Assembly (NCBI GenBank): GCA_943787445.1
Contig: CALSML010000001.1
Coordinates: 1-57,407, forward strand
From: an uncultured Alphaproteobacteria bacterium
GTDB taxonomy: Bacteria; Pseudomonadota; Alphaproteobacteria; UBA6615
DNA: 57,407 nucleotides
Direction of reading: 5' to 3'
Every line of letters starts with the position of its first letter. Position 1 is the stretch's first letter. The notes beneath the pieces were generated by a model that did no database searches, was not told the origin of the DNA, and saw only the letters and a list, made by a program, of their open reading frames with translations. The translations under genes were made by a program, and so were the position numbers. Positions 8,495 through 18,263 of the stretch are shown in pieces.

Positions 8495-9624
8495 GTGTTG
8501 ACCGACCAAGCCCCATCAACCCCGCCATCGGCGGTCATCTATTACATGCCTGACGGGTACAGCATCTCCGGTCGGCGCCTGATGGGTCGGCAATCCGCTG
8601 GTGCCAGCTTTCTGGCCGGATATGCTCGACATGCCACCACACGTGATCTGGTTTGCATGGCCCCCGATCGTTAGGCAGCGGAAACATTTTCCGAAACGGT
8701 CCGTGCTGCCGCCTAGGCCGGGGGGCGCCCTCTGAAAAGCGCAAGCTGGATTGCGCTGGGCTCACCCGAGCGCATCGCGCGCACCGGCTGCCTATACTAT
8801 CCCAGCCCAACGATCAGCAACCATGCCTGATCAGCCGCCGACTTCTTCACCTCGCTCTCGGACAACATTTAGGAAACCTTTGGACTGACACCCGTGGAAG
8901 CCATGGCTGCGAGCCTTCCCGTTGTGATCACCGACTGGAATGGCTACCGCGACACTCTGGAGGATGGCGTGCAGGGCATTGCGATTCCCACCGTCTCCGC
9001 ACCCCCTGGCAATGGTGATGATATCGCCGCGCGTTATCGCAGCACCCGCTACAGTTATGGCGGGTATATCGGTCGCACGGCGCAATTCACCTATGTGGAC
9101 ACCGACCTTGTCGCTGATGCCTATACACGCCTTGTCGGCGATGATGGCTGCGACGGAAGATGGGAGCCGCCGGAAAGGCACGGGCCAAACAGGTCTATGA
9201 CTGGTCGGTCATTCTGCCGGATTACAAGGCCCTGTGGGCGGAACTGGCCGAACCCCGTGCCAAAGACAGTGAAATCGCCGCCCCTGCAGACAGTCAGTTT
9301 GCGGACCCGCTGCGCGACGATCCCTTCCGCACCTTCGTCGGATATCCAACATCGACAATTTCCGAGGATTACATCGTGCGGCGACGCGGCACCGATGTGG
9401 AGCTTGAACAGCTTGTTCGGTTCGATATCAACAGCGCGGTCGGCGGACTCGTGCTCGATGTCACGCAAATGCGTGCTCTTCTCGCAACGCTGCCAAAAGC
9501 AGATGAACACACCAGCGTCGGGGAACTGCTCGATGCCAATGACGTCCCACATGCGCCAGCGCTTCGCGCGATTCTCTGGCTTGCCAAACTGGGCATTGTC
9601 AGCCTGTCAAAACCCGCTGACTGA
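8495..9624 (+). pseudogene. glycosyltransferase family 4 relic: four in-frame stops, large deletion, frameshift
   Basis: The N-terminal part (YYMPDGYSISGRRLMGRQSAG) matches the start of alphaproteobacterial group 1 glycosyltransferases. The C-terminal part contains SDNI-stop-ETFGLTPVEAMAA, SLPVVITDWNGYRDTLEDG and, in another frame, MGAAGKARAKQVYDW. In-frame stops lie at 8672 (TAG), 8714 (TAG), 8828 (TGA) and 8870 (TAG, where CAG for Gln is expected). Between about 8800 and 8840 most of the middle of the enzyme is missing. Near 9142 one base appears lost (GGCTGCG for GGCCTGCG). After that the frame runs to the stop at 9622-9624. The GTG/TTG start near 8495-8498 follows TTTGGAG. This is genuine decay rather than one error. 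Confidence 0.75.
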
Positions 9625-9644
9625 GCAGGGCTAAGCGCGCACCA

Positions 9645-10433
9645 CTAGCCACGCGGGGCAACCACCCGCATATCAACGGCCGACGCACCAAGAATGCGGC
9701 CCTGCCCCCGCTCCTGGACGAAGATCGCACAATAGGCGGGACGGGCACCTTCAAGCTCCTGCAGTGCGACCACGACATCAACGGCCTCACCATTCCAGAG
9801 CGCCACAGGCCGCATTAGCCGCACCACGTGAAAATTGGTGATGGTCTTTCCCCGGTTTTCGCCGCGGGTGACCTCGGTCACATGCTTGTCGTCATAGCGG
9901 ACAATGATGATTTCCGCTTCACCGCGATAGCGGGCATCGACATCTGAAATCTGGATCCGGATCTGAGTGTCCGAGAGCCTTTCCAGATGAAGCCCGATCC
10001 GACCCTGATTGTCCTTTTGTGCGCTCTCGATCCGCGACATGACCTCATGGGGCTTGTTGCCCGAGGCGTGATGTTTTCCATCCACAACAATTTGCGGCGT
10101 GTAGACATAGGGCAGCCCGCGCTGATCGAGATAACGTTGCTGTCTATGAGAATAAACGTCACTCGCGAAGGGGTCAGGCCAGCCGTAATAATCCCAGTAG
10201 TCGACGTGCTGACTCAACGCCAGGATATCATCACGAACCGCCAACTCGCCCAACAGCTTGTCGGCGCGCGGACATGCCGGGCATCCCTGTGACGTAAACA
10301 ATTCAACGACGGTGATTTTTTCATCTGCCAGTGCCGGTGTCCCGGTCAACAGAACGGTGAACAGCGCGCATGCGACCGCGAGGCCGTACAGCGCGCGTGA
10401 TCGCGCGCGGTGGGTTTTCGTGACGAACAGCAT
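9645..10433 (-). CDS. DUF1223 secreted thioredoxin-like protein
   Basis: A 262-residue exported protein. A signal peptide (residues 1-33, ending TPALA-DE) precedes VVELFTSQGCPACPRADKLL, a CxxC redox-like motif typical of DUF1223. YVYTPQIVVDG follows, a further conserved family element. Function is unknown; a periplasmic thiol-redox role is an inference from the fold. It lies downstream of acnA on the same strand with about 60 bases between them, a frequent alphaproteobacterial arrangement. Start ATG 10433 gives a normal signal peptide; an upstream extension is possible but unsupported. Confidence 0.9.
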   Translation of the reverse strand: MLFVTKTHRARSRALYGLAVACALFTVLLTGTPALADEKITVVELFTSQGCPACPRADKLLGELAVRDDILALSQHVDYWDYYGWPDPFASDVYSHRQQRYLDQRGLPYVYTPQIVVDGKHHASGNKPHEVMSRIESAQKDNQGRIGLHLERLSDTQIRIQISDVDARYRGEAEIIIVRYDDKHVTEVTRGENRGKTITNFHVVRLMRPVALWNGEAVDVVVALQELEGARPAYCAIFVQERGQGRILGASAVDMRVVAPRG

Positions 10434-10492
10434 GCCCGGAAGTATGGGCGTGCCATTCGTCACAAACCAATCAACAGACGGTGAGACCCTGC

Positions 10493-13156
10493 TCAAGCAG
10501 CGGCCAGCATGTTACGAAGCACATACTGGAGAATGCCACCATTCTGGTAGTAGTCGATCTCGTCGAGGGTATCGATCCGGCACAGCAGTTCGACGTCCTT
10601 CTTCGATCCATCTTCATAGGTGATCGTGCAACCGAGATTGGTACGTGGTGCAAGGTCGGTCTCGATCCCGGAAATATCGAAAATCTCCTTGCCCGTCAGT
10701 TCCAGCGTCTTGCGATCCATGCCCTCGAGGAACTGGAGCGGCAGCACACCCATGCCAACGAGATTGGACCGGTGAATACGCTCAAAGCTTTCCACGATCA
10801 CCGCGCGCACGCCCAGCAGGCGAGTGCCCTTGGCCGCCCAGTCACGGGATGATCCGGTGCCGTATTCCTTGCCACCCAGCACAACGAGCGGAACTTCCTC
10901 GGCCTGAAAACGCATCGCCGCGTCATAGATCGACATCTGTTCACCGGATGGATGATGAATGGTCACACCACCCTCGGTGCCCGGGGCCATTTCATTGCGA
11001 ATACGCACATTGGCGAAGGTGCCGCGCATCATCACTTCATGATTGCCACGACGTGAGCCGTAGGAATTGAAATCGAGCGGGCGCACCTGATGTTCCTTCA
11101 GGTAGTCACCCGCCGGACCGTCTTCCTTGATCGCACCGGCCGGAGAGATGTGATCGGTGGTCACACTGTCAGCGAGAATGGCCAGCACACGGGCACCCGC
11201 AATATCCTTCGGCATTGTGGGCTCGGGCTCCATACCTTCGAAGAAGCTGGGGTGACGCACATAGGTCGAGCCGTCATTCCAGCGATAGGTCTGGCCGGTG
11301 GTCACCGGAATGTCGCGCCACTTTCCATCACCCGCGAACACATTGCTGTAGCGATCTTCGAACATTTCCCGCGACAGGGAGGATTCGATCAGCGCATTGA
11401 TTTCGGCATTGGTCGGCCAGACATCCTTCAGGAAGACATCATTGCCATCACGGTCCTGCCCGATCGGATCTTCGTAAATGTCGTTCAGCATATTGCCCGA
11501 AAGGGCATAGGCCACAACCAGCGGCGGCGAGGCCAGATAGTTGGACTTGATGTCCGGGCTAATCCGGCCCTCAAAGTTCCGGTTGCCTGAAAGCACGGCG
11601 CAGACATTTAGGTCATTGGTGTGGATCGCGTCCCGGATATCATCGGGCAGCGGTCCCGAGTTGCCGATACATGTGGTGCAGCCGTAACCCACCAGATTGA
11701 AGCCCATGGCATCCAGGTCTTCCTGCAAGCCGGCCTTCTCCAGATATTCGGTCACCACCTGAGAGCCCGGCGCGAGAGAAGTCTTGACCCAGGGCTTGAC
11801 CTTCATGCCCAGCGCCCGTGCCTTGCGAGCCACCAGACCGGCACCAATCAGCACCGAGGGGTTCGAGGTGTTGGTGCAGCTGGTGATAGCAGCAATCACG
11901 ACATCGCCATCGGCAAGCGGCGCATCATCGGCTTTCTGCGGGGCCGCTTCCACGCCCAACAATTCGCGAAACGCACCGGCAGCGGTGGACAATGCGATAC
12001 GATCCTGCGGACGTTTCGGTCCGGCCAACGAAGGCTCAACCTTGGTGAGGTCGAGCTCCAGCGTATCGGTGAACACCGGATCCGGTGTGTTGGCATCACG
12101 CCACATGCCCTGCTCCTTGGCATAGGCTTCCACCAACGCGATGCGATCTTCCGCACGGCCAGTGAAACGCAGATACCGCAGGGTCTCCTCGTCGACCGGG
12201 AAGATCCCGCAAGTGGCGCCATATTCCGGCGCCATATTCGAAATCGTCGCCTGATCGGCAAGGGTCAGATGATCGAGGCCGTCGCCGTAGAACTCGACAA
12301 ACTTCCCGACCACGCCCTTGGCACGAAGCATCTGGGTGACGGTAAGCACCAGATCGGTCGCCGTCATGCCTTCGCGCAGCTGTCCGGTCATCTTGAAACC
12401 GATTACTTCCGGCAGGACCATGGAAATCGGCTGGCCGAGCATCGCCGCTTCCGCTTCGATACCGCCAACGCCCCAGCCCAGCACGCCCAGGCCGTTCACC
12501 ATGGTGGTGTGACTGTCCGTCCCCACAAGCGTGTCGGGATACGCAATCGTCTTGCCGTTGTTTTCCGAGGTCCAGACGGTCTGCGCCAGATACTCCAGAT
12601 TGACCTGATGGCAAATGCCGGTTCCCGGCGGGACAACGCGGAAATTGTCAAACGCGGTCTGTCCCCAGCGCAGGAACTCGTAGCGCTCGCCATTGCGCTC
12701 ATATTCAAGCTCGACATTCTTGTCGAAGGCATTCTCGGTACCGAAGTGGTCGACCATCACGGAATGGTCAATCACCAGATCAACCGGCGAGAGAGGATTG
12801 ATCAGCTGCGGATCTGCATTGAAGCTGGTCACGGCATCACGCATCGCCGCGAGATCGACAACAGCGGGAACGCCCGTGAAATCCTGCAGCAGGATACGTG
12901 CCGGGCGATAGGCAATTTCCCGGGTCGATGTCCGATCCTGAACCCATTGCACCAGTGATTTGATGTCGTCGGTGGATACACTTCGACCGTCCTCATGACG
13001 CAGCAGATTCTCCAGCAGGACCTTCATCGAATAGGGCAATCGGGAAATGTCACCGATCTGTTCGCTGGCAGCCTTGAGGCTGAAATAATCGTAGCTCTGG
13101 CCACCCACGGTGAGGGTCCGGCGGGTTTTCAGGCTGTCCTGGCCGATTGTGCTCAT
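10493..13156 (-). CDS. acnA: aconitate hydratase AcnA
   Basis: Cytoplasmic [4Fe-4S] enzyme of the TCA cycle, converting citrate to isocitrate. It is 887 residues long, normal for AcnA/IRP1-type enzymes. Cluster ligands are visible as [15 protein letters not shown] (first Cys) and [13 protein letters not shown] (the pair). The substrate loop [17 protein letters not shown] is intact. The start ATG 13156 ([13 protein letters not shown]) is preferred over a GTG two codons upstream because GGAAGGAG lies 8 bases away. It is transcribed towards the DUF1223 gene. No IRP-like RNA element is visible. Confidence 0.98.
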   Translation of the reverse strand: MSTIGQDSLKTRRTLTVGGQSYDYFSLKAASEQIGDISRLPYSMKVLLENLLRHEDGRSVSTDDIKSLVQWVQDRTSTREIAYRPARILLQDFTGVPAVVDLAAMRDAVTSFNADPQLINPLSPVDLVIDHSVMVDHFGTENAFDKNVELEYERNGERYEFLRWGQTAFDNFRVVPPGTGICHQVNLEYLAQTVWTSENNGKTIAYPDTLVGTDSHTTMVNGLGVLGWGVGGIEAEAAMLGQPISMVLPEVIGFKMTGQLREGMTATDLVLTVTQMLRAKGVVGKFVEFYGDGLDHLTLADQATISNMAPEYGATCGIFPVDEETLRYLRFTGRAEDRIALVEAYAKEQGMWRDANTPDPVFTDTLELDLTKVEPSLAGPKRPQDRIALSTAAGAFRELLGVEAAPQKADDAPLADGDVVIAAITSCTNTSNPSVLIGAGLVARKARALGMKVKPWVKTSLAPGSQVVTEYLEKAGLQEDLDAMGFNLVGYGCTTCIGNSGPLPDDIRDAIHTNDLNVCAVLSGNRNFEGRISPDIKSNYLASPPLVVAYALSGNMLNDIYEDPIGQDRDGNDVFLKDVWPTNAEINALIESSLSREMFEDRYSNVFAGDGKWRDIPVTTGQTYRWNDGSTYVRHPSFFEGMEPEPTMPKDIAGARVLAILADSVTTDHISPAGAIKEDGPAGDYLKEHQVRPLDFNSYGSRRGNHEVMMRGTFANVRIRNEMAPGTEGGVTIHHPSGEQMSIYDAAMRFQAEEVPLVVLGGKEYGTGSSRDWAAKGTRLLGVRAVIVESFERIHRSNLVGMGVLPLQFLEGMDRKTLELTGKEIFDISGIETDLAPRTNLGCTITYEDGSKKDVELLCRIDTLDEIDYYQNGGILQYVLRNMLAAA

Positions 13157-13296
13157 CGACACATCTCCTTCCCCGCAACCGGGGGCAAAATTGTGATACG
13201 GAAACTAATACGGGGGTGGTGACCCATCCGACATCAGACGCGCCCGGGTTATAGGACAATCCCGGCGGGACTCCAAGGCACACAAATGCACAAATC

Positions 13297-14160
13297 CTAG
13301 GACGTTCTGTCCCGGCGCACATGGTCGGAAATGTGATCGGCCAGCGCGTGCACAGCCGCACCAGCATCGGCCCGCGGCGGAATCAGACCGATATCAACAA
13401 CCGGGAGTTGCGGATAACCCTCATCGGGCATCAACTCGCGAAACCCCGGCGGCATGCTGCTGCGCGGCAGCAATGTCACCGCAAGCCCGGCTTCCACGGC
13501 TGTGACCAGCCCGGCCAGACTTTCACTGGAATAGGCGATCCGGTAGGCACGACCTTCCTCATCCAGCACATCGCGCGCCCATTTCCGAAATATGCATCCC
13601 GGCTCGAACACCGCCAAGGGCACCGGATTTCGGGCATGTACATAATGTCGACGTGACGTTGCCCAGACGACCGGTTCACGGCGTACAAGACGGCATTGCT
13701 GCGGGACGGCCGCAATGGTGACCAACCCGATATCAATCTCCCGGGCTTCGTGTGCTCTGGAAATCCTGCCGCTGGTTTCGCAACGAAGCTCGACTTCGAC
13801 CTGCGGGAAGGATTCGGCAAATTCCGACAACGCCTCGGGCAGAAACCCGCTCATATAGTCATCGGGGACCCCCAGACGCACCGCACCAACCACTTCGGGT
13901 CTCGAAATCGCCATCAGGGCCTCATCATGCAGACGCAGGATGCGCCGCGCATAATCCGTCAAAGCGGTCCCTTCGCGGGTCAGTTCGGATCGACGGCCCA
14001 CGCGTTCGAAGAGATTTTTCCCGACAGAGTCCTCAAGCCGCTTGATCTGCATGCTGACAGCCGACTGGGTGCGATGCACCTGCTTGGCGGCGCGCGAAAA
14101 GCTGCCTTCGTCAACAACTGCCAGAAGGGTGCGCAGGTAGGCAAGATCAAGGGTTTCCAT
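13297..14160 (-). CDS. LysR-family transcriptional regulator
   Basis: A 287-residue LTTR. The N-terminal winged HTH is complete (SFSRAAKQVHRTQSAVSMQI). The effector domain runs from about 90 to the end (AVRLGVPDDYMSGFLPEAL). The start ATG 14160 opens METLDLAYLRTLL; a GTG one codon earlier is also open. The gene is divergent from a DUF1127 gene across about 250 AT-rich bases, the standard layout for an LTTR acting on its neighbour. It may also act on itself. The effector is unknown. Confidence 0.92.
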   Translation of the reverse strand: METLDLAYLRTLLAVVDEGSFSRAAKQVHRTQSAVSMQIKRLEDSVGKNLFERVGRRSELTREGTALTDYARRILRLHDEALMAISRPEVVGAVRLGVPDDYMSGFLPEALSEFAESFPQVEVELRCETSGRISRAHEAREIDIGLVTIAAVPQQCRLVRREPVVWATSRRHYVHARNPVPLAVFEPGCIFRKWARDVLDEEGRAYRIAYSSESLAGLVTAVEAGLAVTLLPRSSMPPGFRELMPDEGYPQLPVVDIGLIPPRADAGAAVHALADHISDHVRRDRTS

Positions 14161-14408
14161 CACACAGCTAATATATCAATTATAATGATCTATTAAATAA
14201 AAACTATTCTTTAGATTTAACTATCTGCCTGTCGCACTTAATGGGTCATGAGCGACACAAATTGGAGATCCAGGATGGTCCGGATCGCACAAAGATCGAT
14301 GTCCGTTCTGGCCAGGGTCGTTCGCAGGCCCTTCGCCCGAGACGAAAGCCCCATGGTCCGCTCACGTTTTGTCGAAGCACGCGAACGCACACGAGGAAGG
14401 ATTGGGAC
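14161..14408. promoter_or_regulatory. divergent AT-rich promoter region, LysR gene / DUF1127 gene
   Basis: The first 70 bases next to the LysR gene are far more AT-rich than the surroundings, with TATAATG-like and ATTAAAT stretches. They probably hold both divergent promoters and the LTTR box. No single T-N11-A box stands out clearly enough to call. Confidence 0.4.
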
Positions 14409-14744
14409 ATGGCTGTAAACAGATACACCCGGCCGCGGACGCGCCCGGCGCCAAGATCGCAGATGTCACGCGAGCATCTGATCACCCGAATTCTGGCGGA
14501 TATTCATGATCGCTGGATCGCGTTGCGATATCGCCGGTATGCACAGCAGGAACTCACGATGCTCGATGACCAAATGCTGAAGGATATTGGTGTGACGCGG
14601 GCAACCATCGACGATGTCATCGCGGGCAAAACCGTCCGTCATGCATCACTGTGCCGCACCGTTCAGACAAAAGGATCAGAAACCACATTTCCGCCCTATT
14701 GCGAACGTTATGTCGCCCAAGTGGCTCCCAATATTGAAGACTGA
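14409..14744 (+). CDS. DUF1127 domain protein
   Basis: A 111-residue basic protein. Residues about 30-70 carry the DUF1127 motif LTMLDDQMLKDIGVTRATID. Small DUF1127 (YjiS-like) proteins are reported to bind RNA or act in phosphate and carbon regulation in Rhizobiales; here only the family is evident. The start ATG 14409 follows AGGAAGG. The tail after residue 75 is non-conserved. It is divergent from the LysR gene and followed by a strong terminator, so it is a single-gene unit. Confidence 0.8.
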   Translation: MAVNRYTRPRTRPAPRSQMSREHLITRILADIHDRWIALRYRRYAQQELTMLDDQMLKDIGVTRATIDDVIAGKTVRHASLCRTVQTKGSETTFPPYCERYVAQVAPNIED

Positions 14745-14830
14745 CCGGAAGCATCCCCCATCAACGCTTCTGGACAAGCCTCCGACGCTTCGATCCGATC
14801 CCCTTCAGATCGAAGCCGATCAAGGCCCCT

Positions 14831-14867
14831 AAAGACCGTCGACACCCCCCCAGTCGGCGGTCTTTTT
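14831..14867 (+). terminator. rho-independent terminator after the DUF1127 gene
   Basis: AAAGACCGTCGAC pairs with GTCGGCGGTCTTT around a C-rich loop, and a T run ends at about 14867. It separates this unit from the ccm cluster. Confidence 0.85.
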
Positions 14868-14938
14868 CATTGAGACGGGGCGAGCGCTTGCTCTAGGTTC
14901 GCGCGTTCAGTGTGCTTGGGGAAACGGAACATCATCGC

Positions 14939-15595
14939 GTGCAGGGACTGACCACACATAAGCTGAGTTGCATTCGCGGTGACCGCGCTGTGTTTGCCGG
15001 GTTGGATCTCGAGGTCAAACCGGGACGGGCCCTGCTGCTGACCGGCGCGAATGGCAGCGGCAAATCAAGCCTGATGCGCGTGCTCGCCGGCCTGCTGCCG
15101 GCAGCAGCCGGCCATATCGAATGGGAAGGCGCAGACATCAGCGAAGACCCGGACGCCCATCGCGCACGTGTCGCCTATATAGGACATGCCGATCCCCTGA
15201 AGCCGTCCATGACCGCGACCGAAAACCTCCGGTTCTGGGCGCGGCTTTATGGCCTTGATCCCGCCATCGAACCCGCACTGTATCAGTTCTCCATTGAGCA
15301 TCTGGCCGATGTCCCTACGCGCTACTTTTCTGCCGGACAGAAGCGCCGGCTTAATCTGGCGCGCCTGGCCGCCGGACAGAATTCGCCCGCCGGCCCCACC
15401 CTCTGGCTGCTCGATGAACCGGCAACCGGCCTCGACCCGGGCGCAGTATCAATGCTCGCCAACACGATCCTGGCCCATCTATCAAACGAAGGGATTGCCA
15501 TCATTTCGACCCATGGCGGACGTCTGGACGAACTGATCGCCGATCACGCCGATCACTTCACACTGCAAACCACCGGCAGCGGGGTTGCGGGATGA
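14939..15595 (+). CDS. ccmA: heme exporter ATP-binding protein CcmA
   Basis: ATPase of the CcmABCD complex, which releases holo-CcmE from CcmCD. Walker A is TGANGSGKSS, the signature is YFSAGQKRRL (the CcmA variant of LSGGQ), and Walker B is LWLLDEPATGLDP. I use the GTG at 14939 (218 residues) because family members start just before the GDRAVFAGLDL segment. A GTG at 14912 is equally open and neither has a clear ribosome-binding site. The last codons overlap ccmB (ATGA). First gene of the ccm block. Confidence 0.93.
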   Translation: MQGLTTHKLSCIRGDRAVFAGLDLEVKPGRALLLTGANGSGKSSLMRVLAGLLPAAAGHIEWEGADISEDPDAHRARVAYIGHADPLKPSMTATENLRFWARLYGLDPAIEPALYQFSIEHLADVPTRYFSAGQKRRLNLARLAAGQNSPAGPTLWLLDEPATGLDPGAVSMLANTILAHLSNEGIAIISTHGGRLDELIADHADHFTLQTTGSGVAG

Positions 15596-16257
15596 TCGGC
15601 CTGACGCTTCTGGTCCGGCGGGAGCTGGGCCTCGCCCTGCGCGGCGGTACCGATGCCGTGATGGCCGTCGTGTTTTTCGTGCTCGCCGCCGTGCTGTTTC
15701 CCTTCGGGGTCGGCGCCGATCCGGCCATGCTGCCCCGGATCGGTGGTGGGATTATCTGGGTCGTGGCCCTGCTCGCCGCAATGCTTTCGCTGGAACGGAT
15801 GTTCTCCGCCGACTACGAGGATGGCAGCCTGGACCTGCTCTACCTGTCACCTGTCGGCCTGGGAACCCTGGCGCTGGCCAAGGCACTGTCCCACTGGATG
15901 ACAACCGGTGTGCTGCTGCTGATTGCCGCACCGATTCTGGCCCTGCTCTACAACCTTCCCGTTTCGGCCCTCGGCGCACTGTTCCTGTCGATGTTGCTGG
16001 GCACTCCGATACTCAGTCTGGTGGGCGGAATCGGCGCAGCCCTTACGCTGGGTGCACGGCGCGGTGGCGTTCTGCTCGCTCTGCTGATCCTGCCACTCTA
16101 CATTCCCGTCCTGATATTCGGTGCAGGCGCCATCGATGGTGCTGTTGCCGGACGCCCCATTGCCCCTCAGCTCATGGTTCTCGGTGGCTTCCTGCTTGCG
16201 GCCCTGGCACTCGCCCCCTGGGCCACGGCGGCTGCACTTCGACAGGCAATCGAGTAA
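15592..16257 (+). CDS. ccmB: heme exporter membrane protein CcmB
   Basis: A 221-residue integral membrane protein with six predicted helices, opening TLLVRRELGLALRGG as in CcmB. It is the permease partner of CcmA in cytochrome c maturation. A loop after helix two holds SLERMFSADYEDGSLDLL, conserved in the family. It starts inside the last codons of ccmA and is followed closely by ccmC. Length is normal. Confidence 0.95.
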   Translation: MIGLTLLVRRELGLALRGGTDAVMAVVFFVLAAVLFPFGVGADPAMLPRIGGGIIWVVALLAAMLSLERMFSADYEDGSLDLLYLSPVGLGTLALAKALSHWMTTGVLLLIAAPILALLYNLPVSALGALFLSMLLGTPILSLVGGIGAALTLGARRGGVLLALLILPLYIPVLIFGAGAIDGAVAGRPIAPQLMVLGGFLLAALALAPWATAAALRQAIE

Positions 16258-16288
16258 GATCAACACAACCGCAATCGGACCCGACCCT

Positions 16289-17008
16289 ATGTTTCATCGC
16301 TTCGCCAATCCCGCCCGCTTCTCCCGAATTGCCGCACGCGTGCTGCCCTGGTCGGGGGCTGCCACGATCGCGCTGTTCATCATCGGCATCTACTACGCAC
16401 TCTTCGCCTCACCCCCGGATTTCCAGCAGGGCGAAACGGTCCGGATCATGTATGTCCACGTCCCCTCGGCCTGGATTTCCATGGCGTGCTACAGCTTCAT
16501 CGCGGTGATGAGTGCGGTGGCCCTAATCTGGAAACATCCGCTGGCCGATATTGCCGCGCGTTCCGCTGCCCCGCTGGGGGCGGGATTCACGCTAATCGTT
16601 CTGATCACAGGCAGTCTCTGGGGAAAGCCGACCTGGGGCACCTGGTGGGTCTGGGATGCCCGACTGACTTCTGTGTTGGTGCTGTTTTTTCTTTATCTGG
16701 GGCACATCGCACTCACCAATGCCTTCGACAATCCGCAACGCGGTGCCCGTGCTGCCGCGGTGCTGGCACTTGTGGGCTTTGTGAACATCCCGATCATCAA
16801 ATTCTCGGTCGACTGGTGGAACACGCTGCACCAGCCCGCCAGCGTCACGCGCCTGGATGCACCGGCGATCGACCCGGCCATTCTGACACCGTTACTGCTG
16901 ATGGCGCTGGCCTTCACCTTCTACTTTGTCACCATGCTGCTGGTCCGCATGCGGGCGGACCTGAACGCCATGAGAGCGCGCGCACTGCGACTTTCAGCCG
17001 CGGAGTAG
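16289..17008 (+). CDS. ccmC: heme transporter/chaperone CcmC
   Basis: A 239-residue inner-membrane protein that presents heme to CcmE at the periplasmic face. It has six helices and the tryptophan-rich WWD motif TWGTWWVWDARLTS. Flanking heme-ligand histidine regions include MYVHVPSAW and WNTLHQPAS. The start ATG 16289 lies 31 bases after ccmB. In most genomes ccmD follows at once; here a cytochrome c gene intervenes. Confidence 0.96.
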   Translation: MFHRFANPARFSRIAARVLPWSGAATIALFIIGIYYALFASPPDFQQGETVRIMYVHVPSAWISMACYSFIAVMSAVALIWKHPLADIAARSAAPLGAGFTLIVLITGSLWGKPTWGTWWVWDARLTSVLVLFFLYLGHIALTNAFDNPQRGARAAAVLALVGFVNIPIIKFSVDWWNTLHQPASVTRLDAPAIDPAILTPLLLMALAFTFYFVTMLLVRMRADLNAMRARALRLSAAE

Positions 17009-17100
17009 ACCACAGTAATGTGAAGCTGAACGCGTTGCGGGAGACCGCCCCAACACCTATCTACAGTGCACAACAAAGCCCTTTCGAAGGATTGAGAACC

Positions 17101-17481
17101 GTGAAATCCCTGATCGTTTCCGCTGCCGTTTCCCTGACTGTTCTGGCCGCCCCGTCCCTCGCCCAGGCGCAGGATGCCGGCGCCGGCAAAAAGGTCTTCA
17201 AACGCTGTGTCGCCTGCCACACCGTCGAGAAGGATGGGCGCAACAAAGTCGGACCCAATCTCTGGGGCATCTTCGGCAGCACGGCCGGAAAGCGTAATGT
17301 CGGTTACAAATATTCACCGGCGCTACTGGAATCCGAGATTGTCTGGGATGATGCGAATATGTCCGCTTATCTGGAGAACCCCCGCAAGGCGATTCCAAAA
17401 ACGCGGATGGCCTTTCCCGGCCTGAAAAAAGCCAAACAGCGCGAGGACGTGATTGCCTATCTTAAGAGTGTCACGCAATAA
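17101..17481 (+). CDS. class I c-type cytochrome (c2/c550-like) inside the ccm block
   Basis: A 126-residue exported monoheme cytochrome. The signal peptide (residues 1-24, ending LAQAQ-DA) is followed by the heme site CVACH and the distal Met region TRMAFPGL, the mitochondrial/c2 pattern (KVGPNLWGIFG is also family-typical). It is probably an electron carrier to a terminal oxidase, and itself a substrate of the Ccm machinery. The start is a GTG preceded by GAAGGATTGAGAACC. It sits between ccmC and ccmD with about 90 and 140 base gaps, so it may have its own promoter. Confidence 0.92.
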   Translation: MKSLIVSAAVSLTVLAAPSLAQAQDAGAGKKVFKRCVACHTVEKDGRNKVGPNLWGIFGSTAGKRNVGYKYSPALLESEIVWDDANMSAYLENPRKAIPKTRMAFPGLKKAKQREDVIAYLKSVTQ

Positions 17482-17619
17482 GTTCGAAATCGCCTGATCC
17501 GAAGCCACATCAATGTGATGTCGTACGGTCTGGGCTTCGCGCTACAGTCACGCTAAAAGAATCCGAGCAGTGTTTTCGTCGCGTCTTGCCGCGCGTCTTA
17601 ATGGGACGGAACCGGAAAC

Positions 17620-17823
17620 GTGGAAGACATCACAAAATTTCTCGACATGGGCGGTCATGCCGCTTTCGTCTGGCCCGCGCTCGGCGTGGCAGCACTTGTG
17701 GTTGCCGTCATGACGGTCACCAGCCTGCGCGCACTGCGCGCGAGTAAGATCGCGCTCGGCGCTGCCGAGGCTCAGGCCCCGCAACGCCGCTTACGAACCG
17801 GCCTCACGGGGACAGATTCATGA
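17620..17823 (+). CDS. ccmD: heme exporter protein CcmD
   Basis: A 67-residue single-span membrane protein. The head KFLDMGGHAAFVWPALG is the CcmD signature, one helix follows, and the tail is basic. CcmD links CcmABC and is needed for release of holo-CcmE. The start is a GTG at 17620, and the last four bases overlap ccmE. The position after the cytochrome gene is unusual. Confidence 0.92.
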   Translation: MEDITKFLDMGGHAAFVWPALGVAALVVAVMTVTSLRALRASKIALGAAEAQAPQRRLRTGLTGTDS

Positions 17824-18263
17824 AACGCAAACACCGACGCCTGATGGTCGTTCTGACTTCGCTCGGTCTTTTGGGCGCCGCCGCCGTGCTTGTGCTGACC
17901 GCGGTCGAAGACAGTCTCGTCTTCTTCTACACACCCTCGGATCTGGCAGAACGCCCCACCCCGCCCGAAAACCTGTTTCGGCTCGGCGGACTCGTCGAGG
18001 AAGGCAGTGTCCGCAAGGATGGCGCCACGACCTATTTCAACGTCACCGATCTTCAGAAAACGATCCCGGCAAGTTACACCGGCGTCTTGCCGGACTTGTT
18101 TCGTCCCGGCCAGGGTGTCGTCGCAGAAGGCACGCTAAACCCCGATGGAAGTTTCACCGCGACCGAAGTGCTCGCCAAGCATGATGAGACCTACATGCCC
18201 AAGGAAGTTGCCGATGCGCTGCGCGAAAGCGGGCAGTGGCGTGATGGAAGCGTGACCCAATGA
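17820..18263 (+). CDS. ccmE: periplasmic heme chaperone CcmE
   Basis: A 147-residue membrane-anchored OB-fold protein. One N-terminal helix (residues 9-29) precedes the periplasmic beta barrel (FRLGGLVEEGSV). The covalent heme-binding His is in KHDETYMP near the C-terminus, with Tyr four residues on as in CcmE. It overlaps ccmD and ccmF by four bases each, so translation is coupled along the block. Confidence 0.96.
   Translation: MKRKHRRLMVVLTSLGLLGAAAVLVLTAVEDSLVFFYTPSDLAERPTPPENLFRLGGLVEEGSVRKDGATTYFNVTDLQKTIPASYTGVLPDLFRPGQGVVAEGTLNPDGSFTATEVLAKHDETYMPKEVADALRESGQWRDGSVTQ

Noticed and set aside
11621..12958. Open frame of 445 codons on the plus strand inside acnA
   Set aside because: It is the antisense of a fully conserved aconitase gene. 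Its composition is the mirror of acnA codons and it shows no family motif.
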